Positions 1 through 6,984 of a stretch of 28,752 nucleotides of DNA are shown here, piece after piece. Position numbers and translations under genes: made by a program. The stretch comes from Limiplasma merdipullorum (GTDB lineage Bacteria > Bacillota > Clostridia > Christensenellales > Aristaeellaceae): contig DVHQ01000113.1 in NCBI GenBank assembly GCA_018711955.1, positions 1 to 28,752 on the forward strand. The letters are read 5' to 3'. The notes under the pieces were generated by a model that was not told the DNA's origin, made no database searches, and was given only the letters and a program-made list of their open reading frames with translations. Position 1 is the stretch's first letter; every line of letters starts with the position of its first letter.

Positions 1-431
1 CGACGGTTTTGAGCCGCGCCATTTCCTCTCTGGGCATCTATCCCGCCGTGGACCCGCTGGAATCCACCAGCCGCATCCTCTCCCCCGAAATCGTGGGCGC
101 GGAGCACTACGAGGTGGCCCGTCAGGTGCAGAGCATCTTGCAGCGCTACAAGGAGCTGCAGGACATCATCGCCATCATGGGCATGGATGAGCTCAGCGAC
201 GAGGATAAGCTCATCGTCGCCCGTGCCCGCAAGGTGCAGCGCTTCCTTAGCCAGCCCTTCAGCGTGGCCGAGCAGTTCACCGGCATGGAAGGCAAGTATG
301 TGCCCCTGAAGGAAACCATCCGTGGCTTCAAGGAAATCATCGAAGGCAAGCATGACGACCTGCCCGAGAGCGCCTTCCTGTTCGTGGGCACGATTGAAGA
401 AGCCGTGGAAAAAGCCAAAAAGGGTGAATGA
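1..431 (+). CDS. atpD: F1F0 ATP synthase subunit beta, C-terminal part (5' end outside window)
   Basis: This is the C-terminal ~142 residues of the catalytic beta subunit of the F1 sector, which makes ATP from ADP and phosphate as protons (or Na+) pass through F0. The frame is open from the window edge (codons from base 3). It reads through the highly conserved stretch GIYPAVDPLESTSR, then the helical C-terminal domain with the DELSDEDK motif (the DELSEED-like lever that contacts gamma) and ends in a Lys-rich tail. The stop TGA at 429-431 overlaps the ATG of atpC, the usual coupling in atp operons. The rest of the operon must lie to the left. Identification is secure. Only the start and the nucleotide-binding domain are missing, because of the window edge. 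Confidence 0.97.
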   Translation, partial: TVLSRAISSLGIYPAVDPLESTSRILSPEIVGAEHYEVARQVQSILQRYKELQDIIAIMGMDELSDEDKLIVARARKVQRFLSQPFSVAEQFTGMEGKYVPLKETIRGFKEIIEGKHDDLPESAFLFVGTIEEAVEKAKKGE

Positions 432-835
432 GCATGGCGACGTTTCATTTGCAGATCGTCACCCCCGACCGCATGGTGTATGATGGTCAGGCGGAGCGCG
501 TGATCGTGCGCACGCTGCGCGGCGACGTGTGCATTCTGGCGCGCCACATCGACTACGCCGCTCCCCTGGGCATCGGCGAGGCGCGCGTGACGGACGCCGA
601 GGGCGCCACCCGCGTGGCCGCATGCAGCGGCGGCATGATCGGTGTGGATGGCGGCGAGGTGCGCATCATGGCAACCACCTTTGAATGGGCCGACGACATT
701 GATCTGGAGCGCGCCCAGCGCGCACAGAAGGAGGCGCTGGAGCGGCTGGAGTCCCTCAAGCTCGAGGATCGCGACTTTTCCATTGCTGAAGCCAAGCTCA
801 AGCGTGCTTTGGCACGTATTCATGCCAAGGAATAG
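428..835 (+). CDS. atpC: F1F0 ATP synthase subunit epsilon
   Basis: Epsilon is the small rotor subunit of F1 that links gamma to the c-ring and can inhibit ATP hydrolysis. The 135-residue product begins with the typical beta-sandwich start (FHLQIVTPDRMVYDG) and ends with the two-helix C-terminal domain (ERAQRAQKEALERLES...AEAKLKRALARI). Length and order after atpD are normal for the family. The first ATG overlaps the atpD stop as ATGA. A second in-frame ATG at 434 is better spaced from the AAGGG ribosome binding site at about 420-424, so the protein may be two residues shorter. It is the last gene of the atp operon and is followed at once by a strong hairpin. In the N-terminal domain the usual GxxxHxP segment reads ARHIDYAAPLG, which is slightly divergent. 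Confidence 0.95.
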   Translation: MSMATFHLQIVTPDRMVYDGQAERVIVRTLRGDVCILARHIDYAAPLGIGEARVTDAEGATRVAACSGGMIGVDGGEVRIMATTFEWADDIDLERAQRAQKEALERLESLKLEDRDFSIAEAKLKRALARIHAKE

Positions 836-845
836 GCCCATCACA

Positions 846-889
846 AAAACAACCGCGGGAGGTATTCAAACGCCTCCCGCGGTTGTTTT
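846..889. terminator. Two-way intrinsic terminator between atpC and upp
   Basis: There is a perfect 17-bp inverted repeat, 846-862 against 873-889, with a 10-nt loop. The arms have a GC-rich core (CCGCGGGAGG) and A/T ends, so each strand gives a GC hairpin followed by a run of U. It sits between two convergent genes and should end transcription of both atpC and upp. Confidence 0.93.
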
Positions 890-901
890 CCCTTGTCCGG
901 C

Positions 902-1531
902 TTACTTGGTTCCGAACAGACGGTCGCCCGCGTCACCCAGGCCGGGCACAATATATCCGTGCTCGTTGAGCTTTTCATCGCACGCAGCCACATAAATATT
1001 CACGTCGGGATGGTCCTTTTGCACGCGCTCGATGCCCTCCGGCGCGGCAATCAGGTTGACCAGACGGATGTGCTTGCAGTTGCGCTGCTTGAGGAACGTG
1101 ATGGCCGCCGAGGCGCTCCCGCCCGTAGCCAGCATGGGGTCCAGAACCAGAAGCTCGCGGCTTTCGCTGTCGGCAGGCAGCTTGCAATAATATTCCACCG
1201 GCTGCAGCGTTTCCGGATCACGATACAGGCCGATATGGCCGATCCGCGCCGCGGGAATCAGCTTGGCCACGCCGTCCACCATGCCCAGACCGGCGCGCAG
1301 AATGGGCACAATGCCCACCTTCTTGCCGCTGAGGTGCCTGGCCTTGGTCTTGCAAAGGGGAGTTTCGATCTCCACTTCCTTGGTCGGCAGGTCACGGGTG
1401 ACCTCGTACACCATCAGCATGCTGATTTCTTCCAGCAGTTCCCGGAATTCCTTGGCGCCGGTGTGAACATCGCGCATCAGGCTCAGCTTGTGCTGAATCA
1501 ACGGATGATCGAAGATGTATACCTTCCCCAT
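902..1531 (-). CDS. upp: Uracil phosphoribosyltransferase
   Basis: This enzyme converts uracil and PRPP to UMP and diphosphate, the pyrimidine salvage step, in the cytoplasm. The 209-residue product has the family's normal length. It starts MGKVYIFDHPLIQHKL, carries the PRPP-binding loop DPMLATGGSA at about residues 131-140, and ends with the uracil-binding segment PGLGDAGDRLFG. The ATG at 1531 was chosen because GGAGG lies 7 nt upstream and the family start aligns here. The frame stays open 18 codons further upstream without support. It is a single gene with its own promoter (1588-1616) and shares the terminator with atpC. Upp genes often sit near atp operons in Bacillota, which fits. There is nothing odd in the sequence. 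Confidence 0.97.
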   Translation of the reverse strand: MGKVYIFDHPLIQHKLSLMRDVHTGAKEFRELLEEISMLMVYEVTRDLPTKEVEIETPLCKTKARHLSGKKVGIVPILRAGLGMVDGVAKLIPAARIGHIGLYRDPETLQPVEYYCKLPADSESRELLVLDPMLATGGSASAAITFLKQRNCKHIRLVNLIAAPEGIERVQKDHPDVNIYVAACDEKLNEHGYIVPGLGDAGDRLFGTK

Positions 1532-1587
1532 GGAAAAGCCTCCTTCGTTTTGGCGCTTGCATAGCCGCAGCACGCCAGTCTGCAACC

Positions 1588-1616
1588 ATTATAGGGGAAA
1601 GCAACACTCTTTGCAA
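1588..1616 (-). promoter_or_regulatory. SigA-type promoter of upp
   Basis: On the minus strand there is TTGCAA (1611-1616) and TATAAT (1588-1593) with a 17-bp spacer. The predicted start is near 1581, giving a ~50-nt leader with a small hairpin (TGGCG...CGCCA) before the GGAGG of upp. Confidence 0.85.
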
Positions 1617-1698
1617 GGGAAAAGCGATATTTTTCGTCCTTATTTGCGGCGGGGCTCATGTAAAATCCGCCGGTTTTCTTTTCTTGTCGCTTTCGATA

Positions 1699-1707
1699 TG
1701 GTATAAT
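1699..1707 (+). promoter_or_regulatory. Extended -10 promoter for the cdaR-like gene
   Basis: TGGTATAAT is an extended -10 element with a perfect TATAAT at 1702-1707. No good -35 lies at the standard distance, as expected for a TGn-type promoter. The predicted start near 1714 is ~42 nt before the GTG at 1756. Confidence 0.7.
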
Positions 1708-1755
1708 ACTTTGTATCGCGCCGCCCAGGCGGCGTTTTGGAGAGGAGCAGCGGAC

Positions 1756-2826
1756 GTGTACATCGAGAAGCGTTATATCAAGAAAATTGCGAGGGTTTTT
1801 GAGGCATTATCCATCTCCCTGCGGCTGGTGGATGCCTCCGGCGCATGCCTGGTGCCAGAAGACGGGGAGTCCGCCGCCCTTCCCGCGGGCGTGCTCGCGC
1901 AGGGGTTGAATCATCACGCCGGCCGGTTCTTTTACCGTGTTCTGGATGTGCATCCGCCCCTGTACCTGGTGGCTCCCGAAGGCGCGCCCGGCGTGGAAGA
2001 TGTGCTCTGCGTAGCCGACGCCATGATTATGAGTCTCCTCAAAAGCAGTCTTTCCATCGCCAGCCATACCGACGTGTACCGCCGCGCACTCAAGCAGGAG
2101 CTTTCCGGGGCCGACCTGATTTCCCGTGCGAGCGAGCACCAGATTCCCCTGGAGATGGATCGCTGCGTGGTGCTGTTCCAGATTGAGCAGACGGAGCGCT
2201 CCAGCGCCTTCTCTCTGCTGGGTGAGCTGGTGCCGCTGAGCGATACCGACGTGCTGGTGGAGATGAACCGCCACCTGGTGGCGCTCATCAAGGACATGAA
2301 CGGCATCGACGGGATGGACGATCTGTACCAGTTTGCTCAGGCCGTGCAGGAAACCCTGATGGAGGAGGCCGTGCAGACCGCCATCGTGGGCATTGGTGAG
2401 GAAAAGCATACGCTGGCCCAGCTTGGGGAAAGCTATGCCGAGGCCAAGCGGGCCATGGAGGTGGGGAGCATCTTCCACCCCGGCGAATCCATCCACATGT
2501 TCCGGCGGCTGATGCTGGAACGTTTCCTGATGAACGTGCCGCGCGAGGAAAGCATGCTCTATCACAGCCTGCTGTTTAACCGCAAAACCACCAAGCTGTT
2601 CAATGAGGAGATGCTTCAAACCATCGAGATGTTCTTCCGCAAGGACCTGAACCTCTCCGATACAGCCCGGCAGCTCTTTATCCACCGCAATACGCTGGTC
2701 TACCGACTGGATAAGGTTCAGAGGCAAACCGGGCTGGACCTGCGCCATTTTGACGACGCGGTTACCTTCAAAATCCTCTATGAGCTGAAAAAATGCGGGC
2801 AGGAAAAGCCCAGGCAGATTTATTGA
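1756..2826 (+). CDS. CdaR/PucR-family transcriptional regulator
   Basis: This 356-residue cytoplasmic DNA-binding protein belongs to the CdaR (sugar diacid regulator)/PucR group. Its C-terminus carries the PucR-type helix-turn-helix, with LSDTARQLFIHRNTLVYRL followed by a DDAVTFKILYEL helix. The middle looks like the GGDEF-like domain that usually precedes it. The N-terminus may be a small sensor domain. No ligand can be named from sequence. The start is GTG at 1756, with AGGAG 8 nt upstream and a promoter in place. The frame is open further left but has no ribosome binding site there. A protease gene follows 30 nt downstream, probably in the same transcript. Members of the family often control adjacent catabolic genes, but no such gene is seen here. 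Confidence 0.85.
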   Translation: MYIEKRYIKKIARVFEALSISLRLVDASGACLVPEDGESAALPAGVLAQGLNHHAGRFFYRVLDVHPPLYLVAPEGAPGVEDVLCVADAMIMSLLKSSLSIASHTDVYRRALKQELSGADLISRASEHQIPLEMDRCVVLFQIEQTERSSAFSLLGELVPLSDTDVLVEMNRHLVALIKDMNGIDGMDDLYQFAQAVQETLMEEAVQTAIVGIGEEKHTLAQLGESYAEAKRAMEVGSIFHPGESIHMFRRLMLERFLMNVPREESMLYHSLLFNRKTTKLFNEEMLQTIEMFFRKDLNLSDTARQLFIHRNTLVYRLDKVQRQTGLDLRHFDDAVTFKILYELKKCGQEKPRQIY

Positions 2827-2856
2827 CAGTCAATTGGGAAATGAGGCGGTGAGTCA

Positions 2857-4089
2857 TTGAAAACCCTTTCCAAGAAACGCTTTAAGCTCATGTGCCTGAC
2901 GCTGATGGTTTTGCTGCTGCTCACGGGCTGCGCGCTGCTGCCCACCACCATCAGCGACCTTGCCACCGGCATGGACGATACCGTGACCATCAGCCGGGCG
3001 GAGTACGAGCGCCTTCAGCGCTATGCCGAGCTGGATGAGATCTGGCAGATTGTGGAGCAGTATTACTATCAGGAGCCGGATACGCAGGCCATGCTTGACG
3101 GCGCGGAGATGGGTCTGCTCTATGGACTGGGCGATCCCTACACCTACTACTACACGCCCGATCAGTACGCTCAGCTCTGGGCTGATGACGAGGGCGAGTA
3201 TGCGGGCATCGGCATCCAGATCATGGGTAATTATGCCACGGGGCTGTGCACCATCAGCCGCGTATTCCTGGACAGCCCCGCGTTGGACGCGGGCCTGCGC
3301 AAAGGTGACGTCCTCACCCGTGTGGAGGATATCGACGTGGTCACCACCACCCTGCAGGACGCCGTCAACATCATGCGCGGCGAACCCGGCACCCCCGTCA
3401 ACGTGCAGGTGCAGCGCGGCGACCAGCTGCTGGACTTCGTGGTAGACCGTGCCGTGGTGCATGTCAACTGGGTCAACAGCTGCATGCTGGGTGGGGACGT
3501 AGGTTACATTTCGCTTTATGAGTTCAGCGGAGATTGCAGCCCGTCCTTCGCCGTTCACCTGGATAACCTGATGAGCCAGGGGGCAAAGGCACTGGTGATC
3601 GACCTGCGCGACAATCCCGGCGGCTGGGTGGACGATGCGCAGAAGGTAGCCGACATGTTCCTGGAAGAAGGCAACGTGGCCTCGCTGGTCTACCGTGACG
3701 GCACCACGGAGCTCTACACCACCACCACCGACGGCAAGGAAAATCCCATTCCCCTGGTGGTGCTGGTCAACGAATACTCTGCCTCCGCCAGCGAGATTCT
3801 GGCCGGCGCCCTGCAGGACCGCGGCCGCGCCACCATCGTGGGCACGCAGACCTTCGGCAAGGGTGTGGTGCAGTACGTGCTGCCCGTAGGCACCCGCGGC
3901 GCGGGCATGCAGCTGACCGTGGCCCAGTACTATACCCCCAACGGAAACGAGGTTCACAAGGTGGGGATCACGCCCGACATTGAGGCCACGCTTCCCGAAG
4001 GTGACACCACCATGTACGACATTGGGGATCTGGACGACGCCCAGCTGAAAAAGGCCTATGAAGTCGCTCTGGACCTGATTGAACCCTAA
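2857..4089 (+). CDS. C-terminal processing peptidase, S41 family (CtpA-like), predicted lipoprotein
   Basis: This serine protease of the outer membrane face trims or degrades proteins from their C-termini. The 410-residue product starts with a lipoprotein signal (hydrophobic run ending LLTGC, Cys25). It then has a helical region, a PDZ domain (about 110-185, with a GIGIQI carboxylate loop) and the S41 core. The catalytic Ser310 lies in EYSASASE and Lys335 in TFGKGVVQ. The 25-residue spacing is that of the E. coli Prc Ser/Lys dyad as I recall it. The substrate-binding RDNPGG motif is present. The start is a TTG at 2857 with GAGG 9 nt upstream; no in-frame ATG precedes the signal peptide. It follows the CdaR-like gene by 30 nt and a hairpin closes the unit. 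Many sporulating Clostridia carry several such proteases, so the substrate cannot be named. Confidence 0.93.
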   Translation: MKTLSKKRFKLMCLTLMVLLLLTGCALLPTTISDLATGMDDTVTISRAEYERLQRYAELDEIWQIVEQYYYQEPDTQAMLDGAEMGLLYGLGDPYTYYYTPDQYAQLWADDEGEYAGIGIQIMGNYATGLCTISRVFLDSPALDAGLRKGDVLTRVEDIDVVTTTLQDAVNIMRGEPGTPVNVQVQRGDQLLDFVVDRAVVHVNWVNSCMLGGDVGYISLYEFSGDCSPSFAVHLDNLMSQGAKALVIDLRDNPGGWVDDAQKVADMFLEEGNVASLVYRDGTTELYTTTTDGKENPIPLVVLVNEYSASASEILAGALQDRGRATIVGTQTFGKGVVQYVLPVGTRGAGMQLTVAQYYTPNGNEVHKVGITPDIEATLPEGDTTMYDIGDLDDAQLKKAYEVALDLIEP

Positions 4090-4093
4090 CGGC

Positions 4094-4130
4094 TTTTTTG
4101 GGGGGCCGCCCGATGCGGTCCCCCAAAAAA
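4094..4130 (+). terminator. Intrinsic terminator after the S41 peptidase gene
   Basis: A 16-bp inverted repeat, 4094-4109 against 4115-4130 with a 5-nt loop, contains T6-G6 facing C5-A6 and one G-T pair. A T-rich stretch (GTCTTTTCATTTGTTTT) follows. It separates the peptidase gene from the next promoter. Confidence 0.8.
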
Positions 4131-4133
4131 GTC

Positions 4134-4162
4134 TTTTCATTTGTTTTAAAACCGTGTATACT
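4134..4162 (+). promoter_or_regulatory. Promoter of the TM1266-like/ABC operon
   Basis: TTTTCA (4134-4139) and TATACT (4157-4162) are separated by 17 bp. The predicted start near 4169 gives a leader of ~200 nt before the ATG at 4373. The -35 is weak (4 of 6 consensus bases) and overlaps the tail of the preceding terminator. Confidence 0.6.
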
Positions 4163-4168
4163 AAGGCT

Positions 4169-4372
4169 AACCATCCGGCAAAACCAAGCGGCCTTGCGTG
4201 CGGCGGAGGCGGATGGGCCTGTGTTTGCTCCCGGTTGCGGGCGCGGGAACCGCGTTTCCTTCGCCCAAGATGAGGAAGGAGGCGTCTTTTATGTGTCATC
4301 TGTCTGTGCCGTAGTTTCCGTGCGTCGGAATCTGCGGTTTTTTCTTTGTCGTCAGTAGAGGAGGAAGCGGTC
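4169..4372 (+). promoter_or_regulatory. Structured 5' leader with attenuator-like terminator (riboswitch candidate)
   Basis: This non-coding leader of about 200 nt precedes the TM1266-like gene. It contains several possible stems: CGGTT/AACCG around 4232-4252, a TTCCT/AGGAA pair in about 4255-4277, and a terminator hairpin at 4309-4337 followed by T6CT3. Only ~12 nt separate the T-run from the AGGAGG of the gene. A promoter, a structured stretch, a terminator and then a ribosome binding site is the arrangement of a transcription-attenuating riboswitch or leader. I compared it by eye with the TPP, cobalamin, Moco and THF consensus elements and recognised none, and no leader peptide is obvious. 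The regulatory role is inferred, not shown. Confidence 0.5.
4309..4347 (+). terminator. Intrinsic terminator inside the leader (attenuator)
   Basis: The arms CCGTAGTTTCCG (4309-4320) and CGGAATCTGCGG (4326-4337) form a 12-bp stem with one T-T mismatch and one G-T pair over a 5-nt loop. The tail TTTTTTCTTT runs 4338-4347. It lies downstream of the promoter and 25 nt before the first start codon, so it must be read through for the operon to be expressed. Confidence 0.75.
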
Positions 4373-4654
4373 ATGGCGGATGAGCGGCTGGGCTTTGTGG
4401 GCATCGTAGTGGAGGATCGCGCCTCCGTGCCCGCAGTCAACGAAATTCTCTCCAGCTTTTCCCTCATTATCCGGGGACGTATGGGCGTGCCCGACCCTCA
4501 GGGCGGCGAGGCCGTCATCGGCCTCATCGTGCGGGGAACCAACGATCAGCTGGGTGCGCTTACCGGCCGGCTGGGCAGCCTGCCGGGCGTGCGCGCCAAG
4601 AGCGCCCTCACCTCCGCCAAATCCACGCATCCCCAACAGAAAAGAAAGGAATGA
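4373..4654 (+). CDS. TM1266-like small ferredoxin-fold regulator (putative iron-only hydrogenase system regulator)
   Basis: This 93-residue protein resembles the TM1266 family, small ACT/NikR-C-like domains annotated as putative regulators of the iron-only hydrogenase system. It shows the family pattern: a GFVGIVVEDR strand, VNEILSSF, IIRGRMGVP, VIGLIVRGTNDQLGALTGRLGSLPGV, and a short basic tail. It has no recognisable DNA-binding domain, so a regulatory role is family lore rather than visible here. The ATG at 4373 has AGGAGG 8 nt upstream; in-frame codons further left overlap the attenuator and were not used. The importer gene starts 6 nt after its stop, so they are cotranscribed. No hydrogenase or maturation gene is in the window. 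A small sensor or binding protein for the importer's substrate is an alternative. Confidence 0.75.
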   Translation: MADERLGFVGIVVEDRASVPAVNEILSSFSLIIRGRMGVPDPQGGEAVIGLIVRGTNDQLGALTGRLGSLPGVRAKSALTSAKSTHPQQKRKE

Positions 4655-4660
4655 CTCGTT

Positions 4661-5626
4661 ATGAAAAAGTTCTTGCTGGGCCTGACGGCCCTTGTCATGG
4701 CACTGACGCTGGCTCTGAGCGTCGCCGTCGCCGAAGAATCCGTCCCCCGCGTGGCCGCCCTCAAGGGACCTACGGCCATGGGCATGGTCAAAATGATGAG
4801 CGATGCGCCGGACGCCTATGATTTCACCATCTCCGCCGCCATTGACGAGATCACCCCAAAGCTGGTCAAGGGCGAGGTGGATATCGCCGCCGTGCCGGCC
4901 AACATGGCCTCTGTGCTCTATAACAACACCGAGGGCGCAGTCAAGGTGCTGGCCATCAACACGCTGGGCGTGCTCTACATCGTGGAGAACGGTGACAGCG
5001 GCGTTTCCAGCATTGCCGATCTCAAGGGGCGCACCCTCTACGCCAGCGGCAAGGGCGCTTCCCCGGAATATGCGCTGAACTATCTGCTTGCGCAAAACGG
5101 ACTGGACCCCGAAACCGATGTAACCGTAGAATACAAGTCCGAGCATGCCGAGTGCTTGGCCTCGCTGCTGGCCAACGAAGGCTCTCTGGCGCTGCTGCCC
5201 CAGCCCTTTGTGACCACTGCCCAGATGAAGCAGCCCACCGTACAGGTCGCGCTGGACCTTAACGACGAATGGGCCAAGGCACAGGAAGGCAGAGACGCGC
5301 CCAGCATGCTCATCACCGGCGTGGTGGTTGCCCGCAGCGCCTTCATCGACGAAAATCCTCAGGCCGTGAGCGACTTCCTGGATGCCTATAAGCAGTCCGT
5401 GGCCTATGCCAACGAACACGTGGATGAGACGGCCGCGCTCATCGGCCAGTACGACATCATCACCGAGGAGGTGGCCAAGGTCGCCCTCCCCCAGTGCGCC
5501 ATCGTCTATATTGATGGTGAGGAAATGACCCAGGCGCTGTCGGGCTATCTTCAGGTGCTCTATGACCAGAACCCCGCCTCTGTAGGCGGCGCCCTGCCGG
5601 ATGAAGCCTTCTACTACCAGCGCTAA
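4661..5626 (+). CDS. NitT/TauT-type ABC transporter substrate-binding protein
   Basis: This is an extracytoplasmic solute receptor of the NMT1/SsuA-like class (321 residues). The signal peptide is a Lys-Lys start, a Leu/Ala-rich core and a likely AVA|EE cleavage site near residue 25. The mature part has family features: an LKGPTAMGMVKMM ligand loop, VDIAAVPANMASVLYNN, SIADLKGRTLYASGKGASPEYAL, and a helical C-terminus. There is no lipobox cysteine, unusual for a monoderm bacterium. The permease and ATPase follow directly, so it feeds that importer. Family substrates include sulfonates, nitrate, thiamine precursors and similar small molecules; nothing here decides between them. The ATG is supported by an AAAGGA site ~11 nt upstream. 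Cotranscription with the TM1266-like gene and its attenuator suggests control by a metabolite or metal-centre signal. Confidence 0.88.
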   Translation: MKKFLLGLTALVMALTLALSVAVAEESVPRVAALKGPTAMGMVKMMSDAPDAYDFTISAAIDEITPKLVKGEVDIAAVPANMASVLYNNTEGAVKVLAINTLGVLYIVENGDSGVSSIADLKGRTLYASGKGASPEYALNYLLAQNGLDPETDVTVEYKSEHAECLASLLANEGSLALLPQPFVTTAQMKQPTVQVALDLNDEWAKAQEGRDAPSMLITGVVVARSAFIDENPQAVSDFLDAYKQSVAYANEHVDETAALIGQYDIITEEVAKVALPQCAIVYIDGEEMTQALSGYLQVLYDQNPASVGGALPDEAFYYQR

Positions 5627-6374
5627 GCCGCGCATGCCCCTGTGGGCGGTGCTGGTATGGCTGGCGGTATGGCAGCTGATCGCCTGGTGGGTGGATGCGC
5701 CCATTTTGCTGGTCTCGCCTCTGGCGGCTCTCAAACGCCTGCTGGAGCTGGCGTTTGAGGCCGCCTTCTGGCGCGCGGTCGCCTTTTCGGTGGGACGCAT
5801 TCTGCTGGGCTTTCTGCTCAGCGCTCTGCTGGGCGCCGTGCTGGCTGCCGCCGCCTACCGCTTTCGCCGCGTGCGCGAGCTGCTCATGCCGCTGGTGGCT
5901 GCGGTCAAGGCGGTGCCGGTGGCATCCTTCGTGATTCTGGTGCTGCTGTGGGTTTCCAGCCGCAATTTGAGCGTGGTCATCAGCCTGTTGATCGGCTTTC
6001 CGGTGATCTATGCCAACGTGCTGGCCGGGCTGGACAGCACCGACCCCCGTTTGATTGAAATGGCGCGCGTTTTCCGCGTGCCTTTTCGCCGTCAGCTGAG
6101 CACGGTGTATCTGTCCCAGGTGGCTCCCTTTCTGCGCTCCGGCCTGAGCCTGGCCATCGGCCTGTGCTGGAAAAGCGGCGTGGCGGCTGAGGTGATCGGC
6201 ATTCCCTCCGGCTCCATCGGGGAAAAGCTCTACAAGGCCAAAATCTATCTGGAGACGCCCGACCTGTTCTGCTGGACGGTGGCCGTGGTGGTCCTGAGCA
6301 TCGGATGTGAAAAGCTGCTGGGGCTCATGATGGACGTTCTGGAAAGGAGGGCCTTTGGATGCTGGAAGCGGTGA
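5601..6374 (+). CDS. NitT/TauT-type ABC transporter permease
   Basis: The membrane-spanning subunit (257 residues, about six helices) of the binding-protein-dependent importer encoded with its neighbours. The cytoplasmic coupling loop (EMARVFRVPFRRQLSTVYLSQVAPF, in two halves around residue 155-178) is the EAA-type motif that docks the ATPase. An SGVAAEVIGIPSGSIGEKLYKAK segment follows, typical of SsuC/TauC-like permeases. The chosen ATG at 5601 lies inside the 3' end of the binding-protein gene, giving a 26-nt overlap in another frame. A second ATG at 5634, after the stop, would make a protein 11 residues shorter. Neither has a strong Shine-Dalgarno, so translation is probably coupled. The 3' end overlaps the ATPase start by 16 nt. 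Confidence 0.9.
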   Translation: MKPSTTSAKPRMPLWAVLVWLAVWQLIAWWVDAPILLVSPLAALKRLLELAFEAAFWRAVAFSVGRILLGFLLSALLGAVLAAAAYRFRRVRELLMPLVAAVKAVPVASFVILVLLWVSSRNLSVVISLLIGFPVIYANVLAGLDSTDPRLIEMARVFRVPFRRQLSTVYLSQVAPFLRSGLSLAIGLCWKSGVAAEVIGIPSGSIGEKLYKAKIYLETPDLFCWTVAVVVLSIGCEKLLGLMMDVLERRAFGCWKR

Positions 6375-6925
6375 ACGTCTCAAAAGCCTATGACGGCCGT
6401 CCGGTCATCCGGGACTTTTCAGCGCGGTTTGTGCCAGGCAGCCATACCTGCCTGATGGGCCCTTCGGGTTGCGGCAAAACCACCTTGCTACGCCTTTTGA
6501 TGGGGCTGGAAGCGCCCGACGGCGGTCAGATTCGCATCCCGGAGGGCACGCGCTTCAGCGCCGTATTTCAGGAGGACCGGCTTTTGAGCCGGTTGACCGC
6601 TGCGGCGAACGTGCGTCTGGCGGCCCGTGCGTCCATCCCGCAGGCCGCGGAGCTGCTGCTTGAGCTGGGTATTCCCCCCGAAAGCCTTTCGCAGCCGGTA
6701 TCCACGTTCAGCGGCGGAATGAAGCGCCGGGTGGCCCTGTGCCGTGCCCTGCTGGCGGAATATGATGTGCTGACCCTGGACGAGCCCTACAAGGGGCTGG
6801 ACGAGGACACCCGCGCCAGGGTGATGCGCCTGGTGGACGTGCGCACGAGGGGGCGCACCGTCATTCTGGTGACCCATGCCGCAGAAGAAGCCGCGGGGTA
6901 TGACCTGATTCACCTGCCTGTATAG
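6359..6925 (+). CDS. ABC transporter ATP-binding protein, short form
   Basis: The ATPase subunit of the preceding importer. All catalytic elements are visible: Walker A GPSGCGKTT (34-42), Q-loop FQEDR (Q71), signature FSGGMKRR (117-124), Walker B VLTLDEP (D141, E142), D-loop GLDED and the H-loop THAAEE (H173). At 188 residues it is clearly shorter than the usual 240-260 for NitT/TauT ATPases: the helical subdomain is compact and the C-terminal extension after the H-loop is almost absent. This does not look like a frameshift, because the frame ends cleanly just before a strong terminator. The ATG at 6359 has AGGAGG 8 nt upstream and overlaps the permease gene by 16 nt. It is the last gene of the operon. 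Confidence 0.9.
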   Translation: MLEAVNVSKAYDGRPVIRDFSARFVPGSHTCLMGPSGCGKTTLLRLLMGLEAPDGGQIRIPEGTRFSAVFQEDRLLSRLTAAANVRLAARASIPQAAELLLELGIPPESLSQPVSTFSGGMKRRVALCRALLAEYDVLTLDEPYKGLDEDTRARVMRLVDVRTRGRTVILVTHAAEEAAGYDLIHLPV

Positions 6926-6928
6926 CAA

Positions 6929-6968
6929 AGAAAATCCCCACCGGTCCAAAGGCCGGCGGGGATTTTCT
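6929..6968. terminator. Two-way intrinsic terminator between convergent genes
   Basis: There are 18-nt arms, 6929-6946 and 6951-6968, with a 4-nt loop (CAAA), one A-C mismatch and one T-G pair. A/T-rich outer ends (AGAAAAT / ATTTTCT) give U-runs on both strands. It ends the ABC operon and the facing wall-protein gene. Confidence 0.88.
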
Positions 6969-6984
6969 CATTTATTATCGCAAA

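Noticed and set aside
4169..4345. TPP riboswitch, suggested by the THI5/NMT1-like receptor downstream
   Set aside because: The conserved CTGAGA and ACCTGATCTGG elements are absent, so only an unclassified structured leader is reported.
2854..4467. Minus-strand open frame of 537 codons across the S41 peptidase and the leader
   Set aside because: It is a shadow of the peptidase frame, crosses the intrinsic terminator at 4094-4130, and shows no protein-like pattern.
6359..6925. Frameshift or premature stop in the short ABC ATPase
   Set aside because: No continuation of the family's C-terminus is seen in other frames downstream; a terminator begins 4 nt after the stop.
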